A stretch of 64,000 bases of DNA from VRUE01 sp963718755 (GTDB lineage Bacteria > Actinomycetota > Thermoleophilia > Solirubrobacterales > 70-9): NCBI GenBank assembly GCA_963718755.1, contig OY970376.1, positions 2,046,001 to 2,110,000 of the forward strand. Direction: 5' to 3'. Position 1 is the first letter of the stretch, and every line of letters starts with the position of its first letter. Both the position numbers and the translations under genes were made by a program. Below the pieces are notes generated by a model, which was not told the origin of the DNA, made no database searches, and saw only the letters and a program-made list of their open reading frames with translations. Shown here piece after piece: positions 1 to 7,303 of this stretch.

Positions 1-1
1 C

Positions 2-619
2 CTGATCTCCTGCATCGAGCGCTTCGGCGAGCGGATCGATTGGGCGATGATCATCCTCAACCCGTTCGAGCCCTGGCCCGGCGAGCTCTGCCTCGAGGCG
101 GCCGCCCGCCATGGCGTCAAGGTGATCACTCGCGTCGTCGATTACGGCGGCCTCTTCTGGGGCGATCTGCGGCCGGGAATGGAGCTGGCCCAGGGGGATC
201 ATCGGGCCTTCCGCCCGGATGGGTGGATCGAGGCCGGGCTGGAGAAGCTGGAGCAGGTGCTGCCGTTTGCCGAACGAGCAAGGCTCACCCCGATCCAGCT
301 CGCCTGCCAGTGGAACCTCGCCCATCCCGCGGTCGAGTGCGTCGTCCCGACCCTGATCCAGGAGGCCGGGGCGGAGGCATGTCCGATCGAGGCCAAGCGG
401 GTCGAGCTGGCGAACCTGCCAGCGGAGCAGCGGCTGGGCGAGGAGGACGTCGCCGCGATCCGCGCCGTCGGCGACAACACCGGCTGCATGGCGCTGAAGG
501 GGGCCAATCCCGCGCATGAGGGCGCGGAGCGACCAGATCGCTGGCCGCTCGACAAAGACCTCGCTGCCGTGGGCACCCGCTGGGGTATCGATCCCGCGCG
601 CGACCTCGCCACGCACTGA
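2..619 (+). CDS. Aldo/keto reductase, C-terminal part (5' end outside window)
   Basis: The reading frame is open from the first bases of the window and ends at a TGA at 617-619, so only about 205 C-terminal residues are visible. They match the end of an aldo/keto reductase barrel: a WAMIILNPFEPWP strand, then a PIQLACQWNLAHPAVECVVP segment near the usual family position for cofactor binding, followed by a short C-terminal tail. Such enzymes reduce carbonyl groups with NADPH in the cytoplasm. The catalytic Tyr/Lys/His/Asp residues lie upstream and cannot be checked. A long hairpin (625-729) follows directly. The family call is fairly secure; the substrate is unknown. Confidence 0.75.
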   Translation: MISCIERFGERIDWAMIILNPFEPWPGELCLEAAARHGVKVITRVVDYGGLFWGDLRPGMELAQGDHRAFRPDGWIEAGLEKLEQVLPFAERARLTPIQLACQWNLAHPAVECVVPTLIQEAGAEACPIEAKRVELANLPAEQRLGEEDVAAIRAVGDNTGCMALKGANPAHEGAERPDRWPLDKDLAAVGTRWGIDPARDLATH

Positions 620-624
620 GGGGG

Positions 625-729
625 AAGGGGATAGGTGCCCCTCTCCCGGAGACCGTCGCGCAGCTGGTTCGCCGTACAGGGTTCAAGCGCTGGTCCCGGA
701 GCCTCCGGGAGAGGGGCACCTATCCCCTT
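625..729. repeat. Long perfect inverted repeat (27-nt arms) between AKR and MFS genes
   Basis: Arms 625-651 and 703-729 are perfectly complementary over 27 nt and enclose a 51-nt loop. The left arm contains GGGGATAGGTGCCCCTCTCC. It begins six bases after the AKR stop and ends 20 bases before the MFS start, so it fills the whole spacer. It could act as a terminator or mRNA stabiliser, but no T-run follows the stem. Confidence 0.9.
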
Positions 730-749
730 CTGCGCATAGCCTGCCGCGC

Positions 750-2141
750 ATGTCCCGTCCATGGTGGACCCTCGTCGGCGCTTGCTCCGGCCTCTTCATC
801 CTGATGTTGGACTCGACGGTCGTTGCCCTGGCGCTGCCCAGCATCAGGCACGACGTTGGCGCCACCGCGGCTGGCTTGCAGTGGGTTATGAACGGCTACC
901 TACTGGCGATCACCGCGTTCGTAGTCACGGCGGGGCGGCTCGGCGACATCTTCGGCCGTAAGCGGCTCTACCTCGCCGGCCTGGTTCTCTTTGCACTGGG
1001 CTCTGTCGTCTCCGGCGCAGCCGACGACGAACTGACCCTGATCTGCGGCCGCGTGTTGCAAGGAGTGGGGGCGGCGCCGATGTTGCCGCTCTCGTTGGCG
1101 ATCGTCTGCAACGCCTTCCCGGCCGGCGAGCAGGCTCGGGCGCTCGGCATTTGGGCGGGGATATCGGCTGTTGCGCTGGGCATAGGGCCGCTTGCGGGTG
1201 GTGCGCTCGTTGATCTCGACTGGCGCTTGATCTTCTGGATCAACCTGCCGATCGCCGCGCTCGGGATCGCGATCATGGCGCTTGCTGCGCCGGAGTCGAC
1301 CGACCCCGGCGCGGGCCGGCGGGTCGACCTGCCGGGGCTGGCCACGCTCGGCATCGGGCTCACCGCCGTCGTTCTGGCCCTTGTGCAGGCGCGGGTGTGG
1401 AGTGGGGGTGTGACCGCTTTGCTGGCGCTGTTTGGGGTCAGCTCGCTGTACGCGTTCTGGCGCATCGAGCACCGCTCGCCAGAGCCGATCGTCGATTTCT
1501 CCCTCTTCCGCAACGGCCCCTACTTCGGCGCCAGTGCCGCCGCCTTCGCCCTCGTCGGGGCCTATTGGTCGGTGATGTTCTTCCAGTCTCAGTACCTGCA
1601 AGACGTGCGGGGTCACTCCGCCGTGCTGAGCGGGCTGCTGATCCTGCCGATCACGGTGCCGATGATCTTCGTCTCGCCCTTCTCTGGCCGGCTGATCGCC
1701 CGCTTCGGTGCCCGCAAGCTGATGACCGCCGGGATGATCCTCGGCACGGTTGGGTTGCTCGCCTTGACCCAGATCGACGCCAGCAGCCCCTACGGCTTGC
1801 TGTTGGCCGGCTACCTCCCGTTCGGGGTCGCGCTCGGGCTCGTCTATGCGCCAATGTCGACCGCGGCGATGGCGGCGATGCCGGCGGAGAAAGTCGGCAT
1901 TGCCTCCGGCGTGCTGGCGATGGATCGGGTAATGGCCGGCACGATCGCCCTTGCCGTCACCGGAGCTGTATTCCACGCGCTGCTCGGCGACAACGGCTCC
2001 TTTGCCGACTCGGTGGCCGGCTCCACCTGGGTCCTGGTCGCCCTTTGCGTAGCCGGCACCGCCCTCACCTGGGCCTTCGTCCGCGATTCGGGCCGCCCGG
2101 CGCCCGCTCCCCATCGCTATCACCGACATTTCCATCTCTAG
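750..2141 (+). CDS. MFS multidrug efflux transporter, DHA2 (EmrB/QacA) family
   Basis: The 463-residue protein has about 14 hydrophobic segments and begins directly with the first membrane helix. DHA2 family hallmarks are visible: LDSTVVALALPSI in helix 1, the motif A loop GRLGDIFGRKRLYLAG after helix 2, and a motif C-like GIGPLAGG stretch in helix 5. It would export drugs or organic compounds in exchange for protons across the inner membrane. The open frame extends further upstream, but residues before this ATG are low-quality and cross the hairpin at 625-729, so the ATG at 750 is preferred. No adjacent regulator gene is seen. Confidence 0.85.
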   Translation: MSRPWWTLVGACSGLFILMLDSTVVALALPSIRHDVGATAAGLQWVMNGYLLAITAFVVTAGRLGDIFGRKRLYLAGLVLFALGSVVSGAADDELTLICGRVLQGVGAAPMLPLSLAIVCNAFPAGEQARALGIWAGISAVALGIGPLAGGALVDLDWRLIFWINLPIAALGIAIMALAAPESTDPGAGRRVDLPGLATLGIGLTAVVLALVQARVWSGGVTALLALFGVSSLYAFWRIEHRSPEPIVDFSLFRNGPYFGASAAAFALVGAYWSVMFFQSQYLQDVRGHSAVLSGLLILPITVPMIFVSPFSGRLIARFGARKLMTAGMILGTVGLLALTQIDASSPYGLLLAGYLPFGVALGLVYAPMSTAAMAAMPAEKVGIASGVLAMDRVMAGTIALAVTGAVFHALLGDNGSFADSVAGSTWVLVALCVAGTALTWAFVRDSGRPAPAPHRYHRHFHL

Positions 2142-2149
2142 GCGGTGTC

Positions 2150-2262
2150 AGGGCCATCCCGGTAGGGGTGGAACGTCTTGTACTTTTTGGCCACCGCATT
2201 TCACGGACGACCGCTTCCACTTCACCCAAAAAGTTAAGTGGAACCCCTACCGGGATGGCCCT
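2150..2262 (+). repeat. Hairpin element of the CTTGTACTTTTT family, copy 1
   Basis: Outer arms 2150-2169 and 2243-2262 are perfectly complementary over 20 nt (AGGGCCATCCCGGTAGGGGT). Inside them lie GTGGAACGTCTTGTACTTTTT on the left and AAAAAGTTAAGTGGAAC on the right, separated by a 40-nt loop. Copies at 26725-26836 and 57600-57713 share the inner core but have different outer arms. It sits between the MFS gene and disA. Confidence 0.9.
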
Positions 2263-2278
2263 TGGGTGACTGATTCGC

Positions 2279-2310
2279 TTGACAATGTCTTTTCCGACCT
2301 GTCCACTAGG
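2279..2310 (+). promoter_or_regulatory. Possible disA promoter (-35 TTGACA)
   Basis: A consensus -35 hexamer TTGACA is at 2279-2284, about 75 bases before the disA start. The -10 is poor: at 17-18 nt spacing there is only TCCACT or CCACTA, with TAGGGAT slightly further on. The position, just beyond the hairpin element and upstream of disA-carD-ispD, makes it a reasonable operon promoter. Confidence 0.35.
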
Positions 2311-2357
2311 GATTAGCCAGACCGCATTGTAGAGCGGAATTTGCCATCCTAGACGAG

Positions 2358-3470
2358 ATGTCTTCACCGCCAGGGGATGAGCTTCACGAGCTAGCGGAAC
2401 GGCAGGATCCCCGGCTACTGAGGGCCTTGGATGTTGTCGCTCCAGGCGGCGCCCTGCGTGAGGGTATCGACAACATCGTCCACGCCCGCACCGGGGGCCT
2501 GATCGTCGTCGGCGACCCCGGCGACATCTCCCACATGCTCTCCGGCGGGATCGAGCTCGGCATCGACTACACGCCGGCGATGCTCTACCAGGTGGCAAAG
2601 ATGGACGGCGCGATCGTGCTCAACGCCGAGGCGACCAAAATCGTCTGGGCCAACGTCCAGCTGATGCCCGATCCGACGATCCTCTCTTCGGAGACCGGCA
2701 CCCGCCACCGCACCGCCGAGCGCGTTTCCAAACAGACCGACGCGCTGGTCGTGGCGATCTCCCAGCGCCGCGACGTCGTATCCCTCTACGTCGAGGGGAC
2801 CAAGTACATCCTGCAGGAGATCCCCGCCGTGCTCGCCAAGGCGAACCAGGGCCTGGCGACGCTGGAGAAGTACCGCGAGCGGCTCGAACAGGTCTCCGAT
2901 CGCCTCACCGTGCTCGAGTTCGAGGGCGGCGGTGTCCTCTATGACGCGCTCACCGTGCTGCAGCGGGCCGAGTTGACGACGCGGATGGCGGTCGAGGTCG
3001 AGCGTTACATCGTCGAGCTCGGCACCGAGGGGCGGCTGATCGAGATGCAGCTGGAGGAGACGATGGTCGGCGTCAACGCCGACAAGTCGGCGCTGATCCG
3101 CGACTACTCGGTCGAAGACTCCGAGCAGAACCTGACCACCGTCCTGCAGTCGCTGGCTCGCCTGCCGCACGAGGACGTGCTCGATTTCGGTCGTCTCGCC
3201 GAGCTGCTCGGCTACGACCGCAAGCTCAACACCCTCGACTTCCCGGTTGGGCCGCGCGGCTACCGCGTGATGGGCCGGATCCCGCGCATCCCCAAGCTTG
3301 TCGTCCAGAAGATCATCCAAGACCTGGGCGGCCTGGAGCAGATCCTGACGGCATCCGACGCCGATCTCGAAGCAGTCGAGGACGTCGGCGAGACCAGGGC
3401 GAAGGACATCCGCGAGGGCTTGCGGAGGCTCCGGGAGGTCGAGCTGGTCGACCGGTACTTACAGAGTTGA
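2358..3470 (+). CDS. disA: DNA integrity scanning protein / diadenylate cyclase DisA
   Basis: DisA makes cyclic di-AMP from two ATP while scanning DNA for branched structures. The N-terminal DAC domain (about residues 20-150) carries both active-site signatures, DGA at residues 83-85 (KMDGAIVLN) and RHR at 116-118 (GTRHRTAERVS). A helical linker follows, and the C-terminus (about 300-365) is a helix-hairpin-helix DNA-binding domain (EAVEDVGETRAKDIREGL). The length of 370 aa is normal. It is followed 40 bases later by carD in the same reading frame, an arrangement seen in other Gram-positive bacteria near the disA/carD/ispD genes. The ATG start lies in a weak RBS context. Confidence 0.95.
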   Translation: MSSPPGDELHELAERQDPRLLRALDVVAPGGALREGIDNIVHARTGGLIVVGDPGDISHMLSGGIELGIDYTPAMLYQVAKMDGAIVLNAEATKIVWANVQLMPDPTILSSETGTRHRTAERVSKQTDALVVAISQRRDVVSLYVEGTKYILQEIPAVLAKANQGLATLEKYRERLEQVSDRLTVLEFEGGGVLYDALTVLQRAELTTRMAVEVERYIVELGTEGRLIEMQLEETMVGVNADKSALIRDYSVEDSEQNLTTVLQSLARLPHEDVLDFGRLAELLGYDRKLNTLDFPVGPRGYRVMGRIPRIPKLVVQKIIQDLGGLEQILTASDADLEAVEDVGETRAKDIREGLRRLREVELVDRYLQS

Positions 3471-3509
3471 CGGCCACCAGAGGCCGTCGCAAATGGAAAG
3501 GAGCAAGCG

Positions 3510-4070
3510 ATTCCCCAGCTAGAGGAGACCACTGAGGTAAGCATCGAGGAGGTCGAGGTCGAGTACGTCTGCGACTTCGAGGAGGGCGACAAGGTCGTCT
3601 ATCCGCATCACGGTGCCGGCTTGGTGATGAAGAAAGAAACGCGGGAGCTGATGGGTGAGGAGCGTGAATACCTCACGATCAAGATCCTCCACAACGAACT
3701 CACCGTGATGGTTCCTTGCGAAAACGCCGGCAAGGCGGGGCTGCGGCGGGTCATCGACGAGGTCGAAATCAAGAAGGTCACATCCGTCCTCACCGATGAT
3801 GTTTCCGAGATGCCAAAGAACTGGAACCGGCGTTTCAAGTACAACCGCGAGAAGATCAAGACCGGCGACGTGTTCGAGCTCGCCGAGGTCGTCCGCAACC
3901 TGGCGCTTCGCGAGATGGAGAAGGGACTCTCCACCGGCGAGAAGCAGATGTACACGCGGGCCAAGAAGATCCTCGCGTCGGAGTTCATGTACGCGCTCGA
4001 CAAGGACGAGGAGGGCGCGGAGGAGTACCTCGACGGGCTGCTGGAGGAGCGCTTCGCCGCAACCGCCTAG
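3510..4070 (+). CDS. carD: CarD-family transcriptional regulator, apparently started at ATT
   Basis: CarD binds the RNA polymerase beta subunit and stabilises the open promoter complex, mainly at rRNA and housekeeping promoters. The N-terminal RNAP-interaction domain is clear (FEEGDKVVYPHHGAGLV) and so is the helical C-terminal domain with MPKNWNRRFKYNREKI and YTRAKKILASE. The frame has no ATG, GTG or TTG between the disA stop and TTG 3621, which would remove the conserved core. A strong RBS, AAAGGAG (3497-3503), lies six bases before ATT at 3510, so ATT is the best-supported start and gives 186 aa. ATG starts at 3621-3627 would leave only about 149 aa. The gene follows disA and precedes ispD by 21 bases. 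Confidence 0.85.
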   Translation: MPQLEETTEVSIEEVEVEYVCDFEEGDKVVYPHHGAGLVMKKETRELMGEEREYLTIKILHNELTVMVPCENAGKAGLRRVIDEVEIKKVTSVLTDDVSEMPKNWNRRFKYNREKIKTGDVFELAEVVRNLALREMEKGLSTGEKQMYTRAKKILASEFMYALDKDEEGAEEYLDGLLEERFAATA

Positions 4071-4091
4071 CCGGGACTCATCCGCGACCGG

Positions 4092-4814
4092 ATGAACTCT
4101 CGCGCAGCATCCGTCACCGCGGTCATCGCGGCCGCCGGCTCCGGGGAGAGGCTCGGAGCCGGCGGCCCGAAGGCCTTCGTGCCGCTTGCCGGCCGGCCGC
4201 TGGTCGAGTGGTCGATCGCGGCGATGCGCGCCGCCGGCGTGCGCTCGATCGTCGTCGCCTGCCCGCCCGGGCACGTCCACGACCTCGGTGGGCACGACCT
4301 GGTGGTCGTCGACGGGGGCGCCACCCGCGCGCAATCGGTTGCCAACGCCCTGGCGGCGGTGGGGACCGAGCTGGTCGCGATCCACGACGCGGCACGGCCT
4401 CTGGTGACGCCTGAGCTGATCGAAGGCGTCGTCGCGACCCTCGTCGCCGACCCTGAGGCGGACGGAGCCATCGCCGCCACCCCGGTCACCGACACGATCA
4501 AGCGCGTAGGGGCAAAACCCCCAGCGCGTGGTTCCTTAGTTGCGCATGGCTTGAATAAGGAACCACGCGAGGTTGAGGCGACGGTGGATCGCAGCGGCCT
4601 CTGGGCGGCGCAGACGCCTCAGGTCTTCCGGGTCGCGGCCTTGCGCCGCGCGCTCGAAGCCGATTCCGCCCAGGTCGAGACGGCAACCGACGAGGCGATG
4701 CTGATCGAGGCGGCGGGGGGACGCGTGCTGATCCACCCCTCTTTGCCCGAAAACCTCAAGGTGACGACGCCGCGGGATCTGCGCCTCGCCGAGTTGCTCC
4801 TCGCCGAGCGCTAG
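4092..4814 (+). CDS. ispD: 2-C-methyl-D-erythritol 4-phosphate cytidylyltransferase IspD
   Basis: IspD transfers CMP from CTP to methylerythritol phosphate in the non-mevalonate isoprenoid pathway. The nucleotide-binding loop AAAGSGERLGAGGPKAF (residues 13-29), HDAARPLV near residue 100, PVTDTIKRV and DRSGLWAAQTPQ are all present, and the length of 240 aa is normal to slightly long. The extra length is explained by an in-frame palindromic insert of about 21 residues (G140-E160, containing RGSLVAHGLNKEPR) placed between the TIKRV and DRSGLW motifs. Both flanking motifs are intact, so the enzyme is probably active. ispF lies 2 kb downstream on the same strand. Confidence 0.95.
   Translation: MNSRAASVTAVIAAAGSGERLGAGGPKAFVPLAGRPLVEWSIAAMRAAGVRSIVVACPPGHVHDLGGHDLVVVDGGATRAQSVANALAAVGTELVAIHDAARPLVTPELIEGVVATLVADPEADGAIAATPVTDTIKRVGAKPPARGSLVAHGLNKEPREVEATVDRSGLWAAQTPQVFRVAALRRALEADSAQVETATDEAMLIEAAGGRVLIHPSLPENLKVTTPRDLRLAELLLAER
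4525..4569 (+). repeat. In-frame coding palindrome inside ispD (RGSL...NKEPR family, copy 1)
   Basis: Perfect 14-nt arms (4525-4538 CGCGTGGTTCCTTA; 4556-4569 TAAGGAACCACGCG) enclose a 17-nt loop. The sequence is read in frame as ARGSLVAHGLNKEPRE at a position where IspD proteins usually have a short linker. A near-identical palindrome read in the same frame is in the helicase-nuclease gene at 63429-63469. Confidence 0.9.
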
Positions 4815-4850
4815 GCCGCGGCAAGCCGGCCTAGGCCGCTGCAAACCGGC
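4811..4850 (+). repeat. Tandem 20-bp duplication at the ispD 3' end
   Basis: CTAGGCCGCGGCAAGCCGGC (4811-4830) is followed at once by CTAGGCCGCTGCAAACCGGC (4831-4850), with two differences. The first copy contains the ispD stop codon, so the second copy carries a spare TAG. This looks like a simple local duplication in the convergent ispD/DUF389 spacer. Confidence 0.85.
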
Positions 4851-4906
4851 GCATCTCGGGGTCTTCGGTCGCCCGGATCGGGTCACGCACGAACAGTGCG
4901 CTCCCC

Positions 4907-5896
4907 TCACCGGTCTCCCTGCATCCCCCGACCTGCTTGGTTTTCGCGGCCTAGGGAATTTTCAGCGACGTGACGTCGTCGGCGGCGCTCATATAGAGCG
5001 CGCTGCACGGAGAGGGTCGCCGTGCCTGCCAGCACTATCCCCACCACGTTGAGGCTTAGCTGGGTCATCGCGCCGATCCAGTCGTCCCAGTTGCCGAGTG
5101 CGGCGGCGACGCCGATGTTGGCGGCCGCAGGGATCGTGGTCACCGAGATCAGCACCCCCACCAGCGCCCCCGACTTGGCAGACGTGAGTGAGAGGACGCC
5201 GGCCGTCCCCGCGAAGACGGCGACGACGATCGAGAACGTGTCCGGCTCGGCGATGAACTGCGTCAGCGGGTTGTCGATGCTCTTGAAGTTGGAGTCGATC
5301 AGGCCGGTGGCGACGCAGATCAAGGTAAAGAGGAAGGCAGCCGTGATCCCGACCGGGAAGCCGACGGTGAGGGCGGTCAGTGAACGCAGGGCGGGGCCGC
5401 GGCGGCGCTCGACGACAGCCACGCAGAGTCCCGCCAACGGGCCGAACTCGGGCCCGACGACCATCGCGCCGACGATCAGGATCGGCGAGCCGGTGAAGAT
5501 GCCCACCGACGCGATCAGGCAGGCGAGGACCATGAAGACGAGGAAGTTGCCGCCGAGCTCACTGCTCTCGGAGGTGCGGGACTCGACCTCCTCCCAGACC
5601 ACGGCGTCGGATGGGGCGCCCCGCGCTGCCTTCTCGGCCCGCTTGGCCACGTCGGAGATCTGCGAGTCGATCTGCTCCAGGGCGATCGAGCCGTCTCGCG
5701 CCACCCCGAGCTCCTTCAGGTCGTCGATGACCACGCTGGCGTCCTCGCGGGCGATGTCGCAGAGGACCACGTCCCCGTTTGGCTGGCGGGCCGTGCCGGG
5801 GAGGTAGACCAAGTTGCAGGCCGAAGGCGTCGTTTCGAGCAGGCCCATCACTTTCTCGGACAGCTCAGGTGGGACGACGATCCGCAGGTGGACCAT
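4907..5896 (-). CDS. DUF389 family membrane protein
   Basis: The 329-aa protein has an N-terminal soluble region of about 120 residues (MVHLRIVVPPELSEKV..., ACT/ferredoxin-like in appearance) and about six hydrophobic segments. These include the conserved DUF389 block FTGSPILIVGAMVVGPEFGP and a later SAKSGALVGVLISVTTIPAAA segment. The molecular function of DUF389 proteins is not established; a transport role is often guessed. The C-terminal tail is basic (RRRRRHVAENS). It is transcribed against the surrounding isoprenoid genes and shares an upstream region with the PHP-family gene, where an imperfect inverted repeat lies (5906-5967). Confidence 0.8.
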   Translation of the reverse strand: MVHLRIVVPPELSEKVMGLLETTPSACNLVYLPGTARQPNGDVVLCDIAREDASVVIDDLKELGVARDGSIALEQIDSQISDVAKRAEKAARGAPSDAVVWEEVESRTSESSELGGNFLVFMVLACLIASVGIFTGSPILIVGAMVVGPEFGPLAGLCVAVVERRRGPALRSLTALTVGFPVGITAAFLFTLICVATGLIDSNFKSIDNPLTQFIAEPDTFSIVVAVFAGTAGVLSLTSAKSGALVGVLISVTTIPAAANIGVAAALGNWDDWIGAMTQLSLNVVGIVLAGTATLSVQRALYERRRRRHVAENSLGRENQAGRGMQGDR

Positions 5897-5905
5897 GCCG
5901 CGATC

Positions 5906-5967
5906 CTACGGGGACGTGCCGTCACTTATGCACCCATATGGACCTCGAAGTGGCGGCACGTCCGTAG
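5906..5967. repeat. Imperfect inverted repeat with CATATGG loop in a divergent promoter region
   Basis: Left arm 5906-5927 and right arm 5948-5967 pair around the loop ATGCACCCATATGGACCTCG. The arms differ by a two-base bulge and one mismatch. The core GGACGTGCCG ... CGGCACGTCC plus CATATGG recurs at 36109-36158. It lies between the divergent starts of the DUF389 gene (5896) and the PHP gene (5985), so it could also be a regulatory site. Confidence 0.8.
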
Positions 5968-5984
5968 GCCGTAACTTGTGGGCC

Positions 5985-6830
5985 GTGCTGACCGACTACC
6001 ACCTGCACCTGCGCCCGGACGAGCCCGATACTCCCCCGGAGCGCTATTTCACGGCCGAGAACGTCGAGAGCTACCGCGAGGCGGCGGCAGCCGCCGGGGT
6101 CGAGGAGCTCGGCGTCTCCGAGCACGTCTATCGCTTCACCCAGGCGCTCGAGCTCTGGCGTCATCCCTTCTGGGAAGAGCAGGCGCGCGACGACCTCGAC
6201 GCCTACTGCGAGTTCGTCCGCGGCGCCGGCCTCAAGCTCGGGATCGAGTGCGACTTCGTCCCCGGCGCCGAGGACCGCACCGCGAATCTGCTCGAGGCGC
6301 GCGACTTCGACTACGTGGTCGGTTCGGTCCACTTCGTCGGCGAGGCGGCGGTCGACCACGAGGGCTGGGACGTCTGGGAGGGGCATGGAGACGCCGACGA
6401 GGTCTGGCGTCGCTACTTCGAGGCGCTGGCCGAGTGCGCCCGCAGCGGCCTCTTCGACATCCTCGCCCACCCCGACTTGGTCAAGGTCTGGGGGCGGGGC
6501 CGGCCGCTGCCCGAGCGCGACCCGCGCCACTACTACGAGCCTGCGGTCGAGGCGATCGCCGAGAGCGGAATCGCAGTCGAGGTCTCGACCGCGGGATTGC
6601 GCAAGCCGGTCGGTGAGCTCTACCCCGCGCGGGCCTTCGCCGAGATGTGCGTCGAGGCGGGGGCCGCCTTCGCCCTCTCCTCCGACGCCCACCTACCCGA
6701 GCAGGTCGGGTTCGGCTACGAGCGAGCGCTGGAGTTCCTCGCGGAGATGGACGTGGGGGAGATCAGCACCTTCGAGCGCCGCCGGCGGAGTTTGGCGCCG
6801 CTTCCCGCCGGGGTAGGCGAGAATCGCTGA
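5985..6830 (+). CDS. PHP-domain phosphatase, histidinol-phosphatase (HisK) type
   Basis: The protein opens with the PHP metal-binding motif DYHLHLRPDEPD and contains GVSEHVYRF, IECDFVPG, DYVVGSVHFV, DILAHPDLVKVWG and ALSSDAHLPEQVG, i.e. the ordered His/Asp/Glu ligands of a trinuclear metal site. This pattern fits HisJ/HisK-type histidinol-phosphatases (last-but-one part of histidine synthesis), though other PHP phosphoesterases cannot be excluded and no other his genes are nearby. GTG 5985 is chosen because it places DYHLHL at the N-terminus as usual; upstream codons run through the inverted repeat. The length is 281 aa. It ends four bases before ispF. Confidence 0.75.
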   Translation: MLTDYHLHLRPDEPDTPPERYFTAENVESYREAAAAAGVEELGVSEHVYRFTQALELWRHPFWEEQARDDLDAYCEFVRGAGLKLGIECDFVPGAEDRTANLLEARDFDYVVGSVHFVGEAAVDHEGWDVWEGHGDADEVWRRYFEALAECARSGLFDILAHPDLVKVWGRGRPLPERDPRHYYEPAVEAIAESGIAVEVSTAGLRKPVGELYPARAFAEMCVEAGAAFALSSDAHLPEQVGFGYERALEFLAEMDVGEISTFERRRRSLAPLPAGVGENR

Positions 6831-6834
6831 TCGC

Positions 6835-7290
6835 ATGAGCGTGGGAATTGGTTACGACAGCCACCGCTTCGCCGATGGCCGCCCCCTGATTCTGGGCGGG
6901 GTCGAGATCGAGCACGAGCGCGGACTGAGTGGCCATTCCGATGCCGACGTCCTCACCCACGCCGTGATCGATGCGCTGCTCGGCGCCGCAGGCCAGGGCG
7001 ACATCGGCACGCTCTTCCCCGACGACGAGGAGCGCTGGCGCGATGCCGACTCGATCGACATGCTGAGCACCGTCGTCGGCACGATCGGCGGTCGCATCCT
7101 CAACATCGATGCGACCGTGATCTGCGAGGCGCCGCGGCTGGGGTCGCACCGGGCGGAGATGGAGCGCACCCTTGCCGACGTCACCTCGGCCCGGGTCAGC
7201 GTCAAGGCGACGACCAACGAGGGCATGGGCTGGATCGGCCGCGGCGAGGGAATCGCCTGCATTGCGGTCGCTTCGGTGGAGAGCGAATAG
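6835..7290 (+). CDS. ispF: 2-C-methyl-D-erythritol 2,4-cyclodiphosphate synthase IspF
   Basis: IspF cyclises CDP-methylerythritol 2-phosphate to the cyclodiphosphate, releasing CMP, in the non-mevalonate isoprenoid pathway. The 151-aa length is typical of this trimeric enzyme. Zn-binding residues are in GYDSHRF (Asp, His) and in the GHSDADVLTHAVIDALLGAA segment; DIGTLFPDDEE and the C-terminal KATTNEGMGWIGRGEGIAC block are also conserved. It starts at ATG 6835 directly after the PHP gene and is probably co-transcribed with it. Together with ispD it supplies two steps of the same pathway in this window. Confidence 0.97.
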   Translation: MSVGIGYDSHRFADGRPLILGGVEIEHERGLSGHSDADVLTHAVIDALLGAAGQGDIGTLFPDDEERWRDADSIDMLSTVVGTIGGRILNIDATVICEAPRLGSHRAEMERTLADVTSARVSVKATTNEGMGWIGRGEGIACIAVASVESE

Positions 7291-7303
7291 GCTTCCCGGC
7301 TCG

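Noticed and set aside
900..2135. Long reverse-strand open frame across the MFS gene
   Set aside because: It is rich in Arg, Gln and Gly with no protein-family signal and is a mirror of the high-GC coding strand. Similar frames opposite cysS, gltB, ispD and other genes were left out for the same reason.
3471..3509. DisA-CarD as one protein by stop-codon readthrough
   Set aside because: Both genes are in the same frame with one TGA between them, so readthrough is formally possible. However, a strong RBS just before carD and the normal separate existence of both proteins make independent starts far more likely.
3621..4070. carD starting at TTG 3621 or ATG 3627
   Set aside because: These starts would remove FEEGDKVVYPHHGAG, the core of the RNA-polymerase-binding domain, which is clearly coded upstream.
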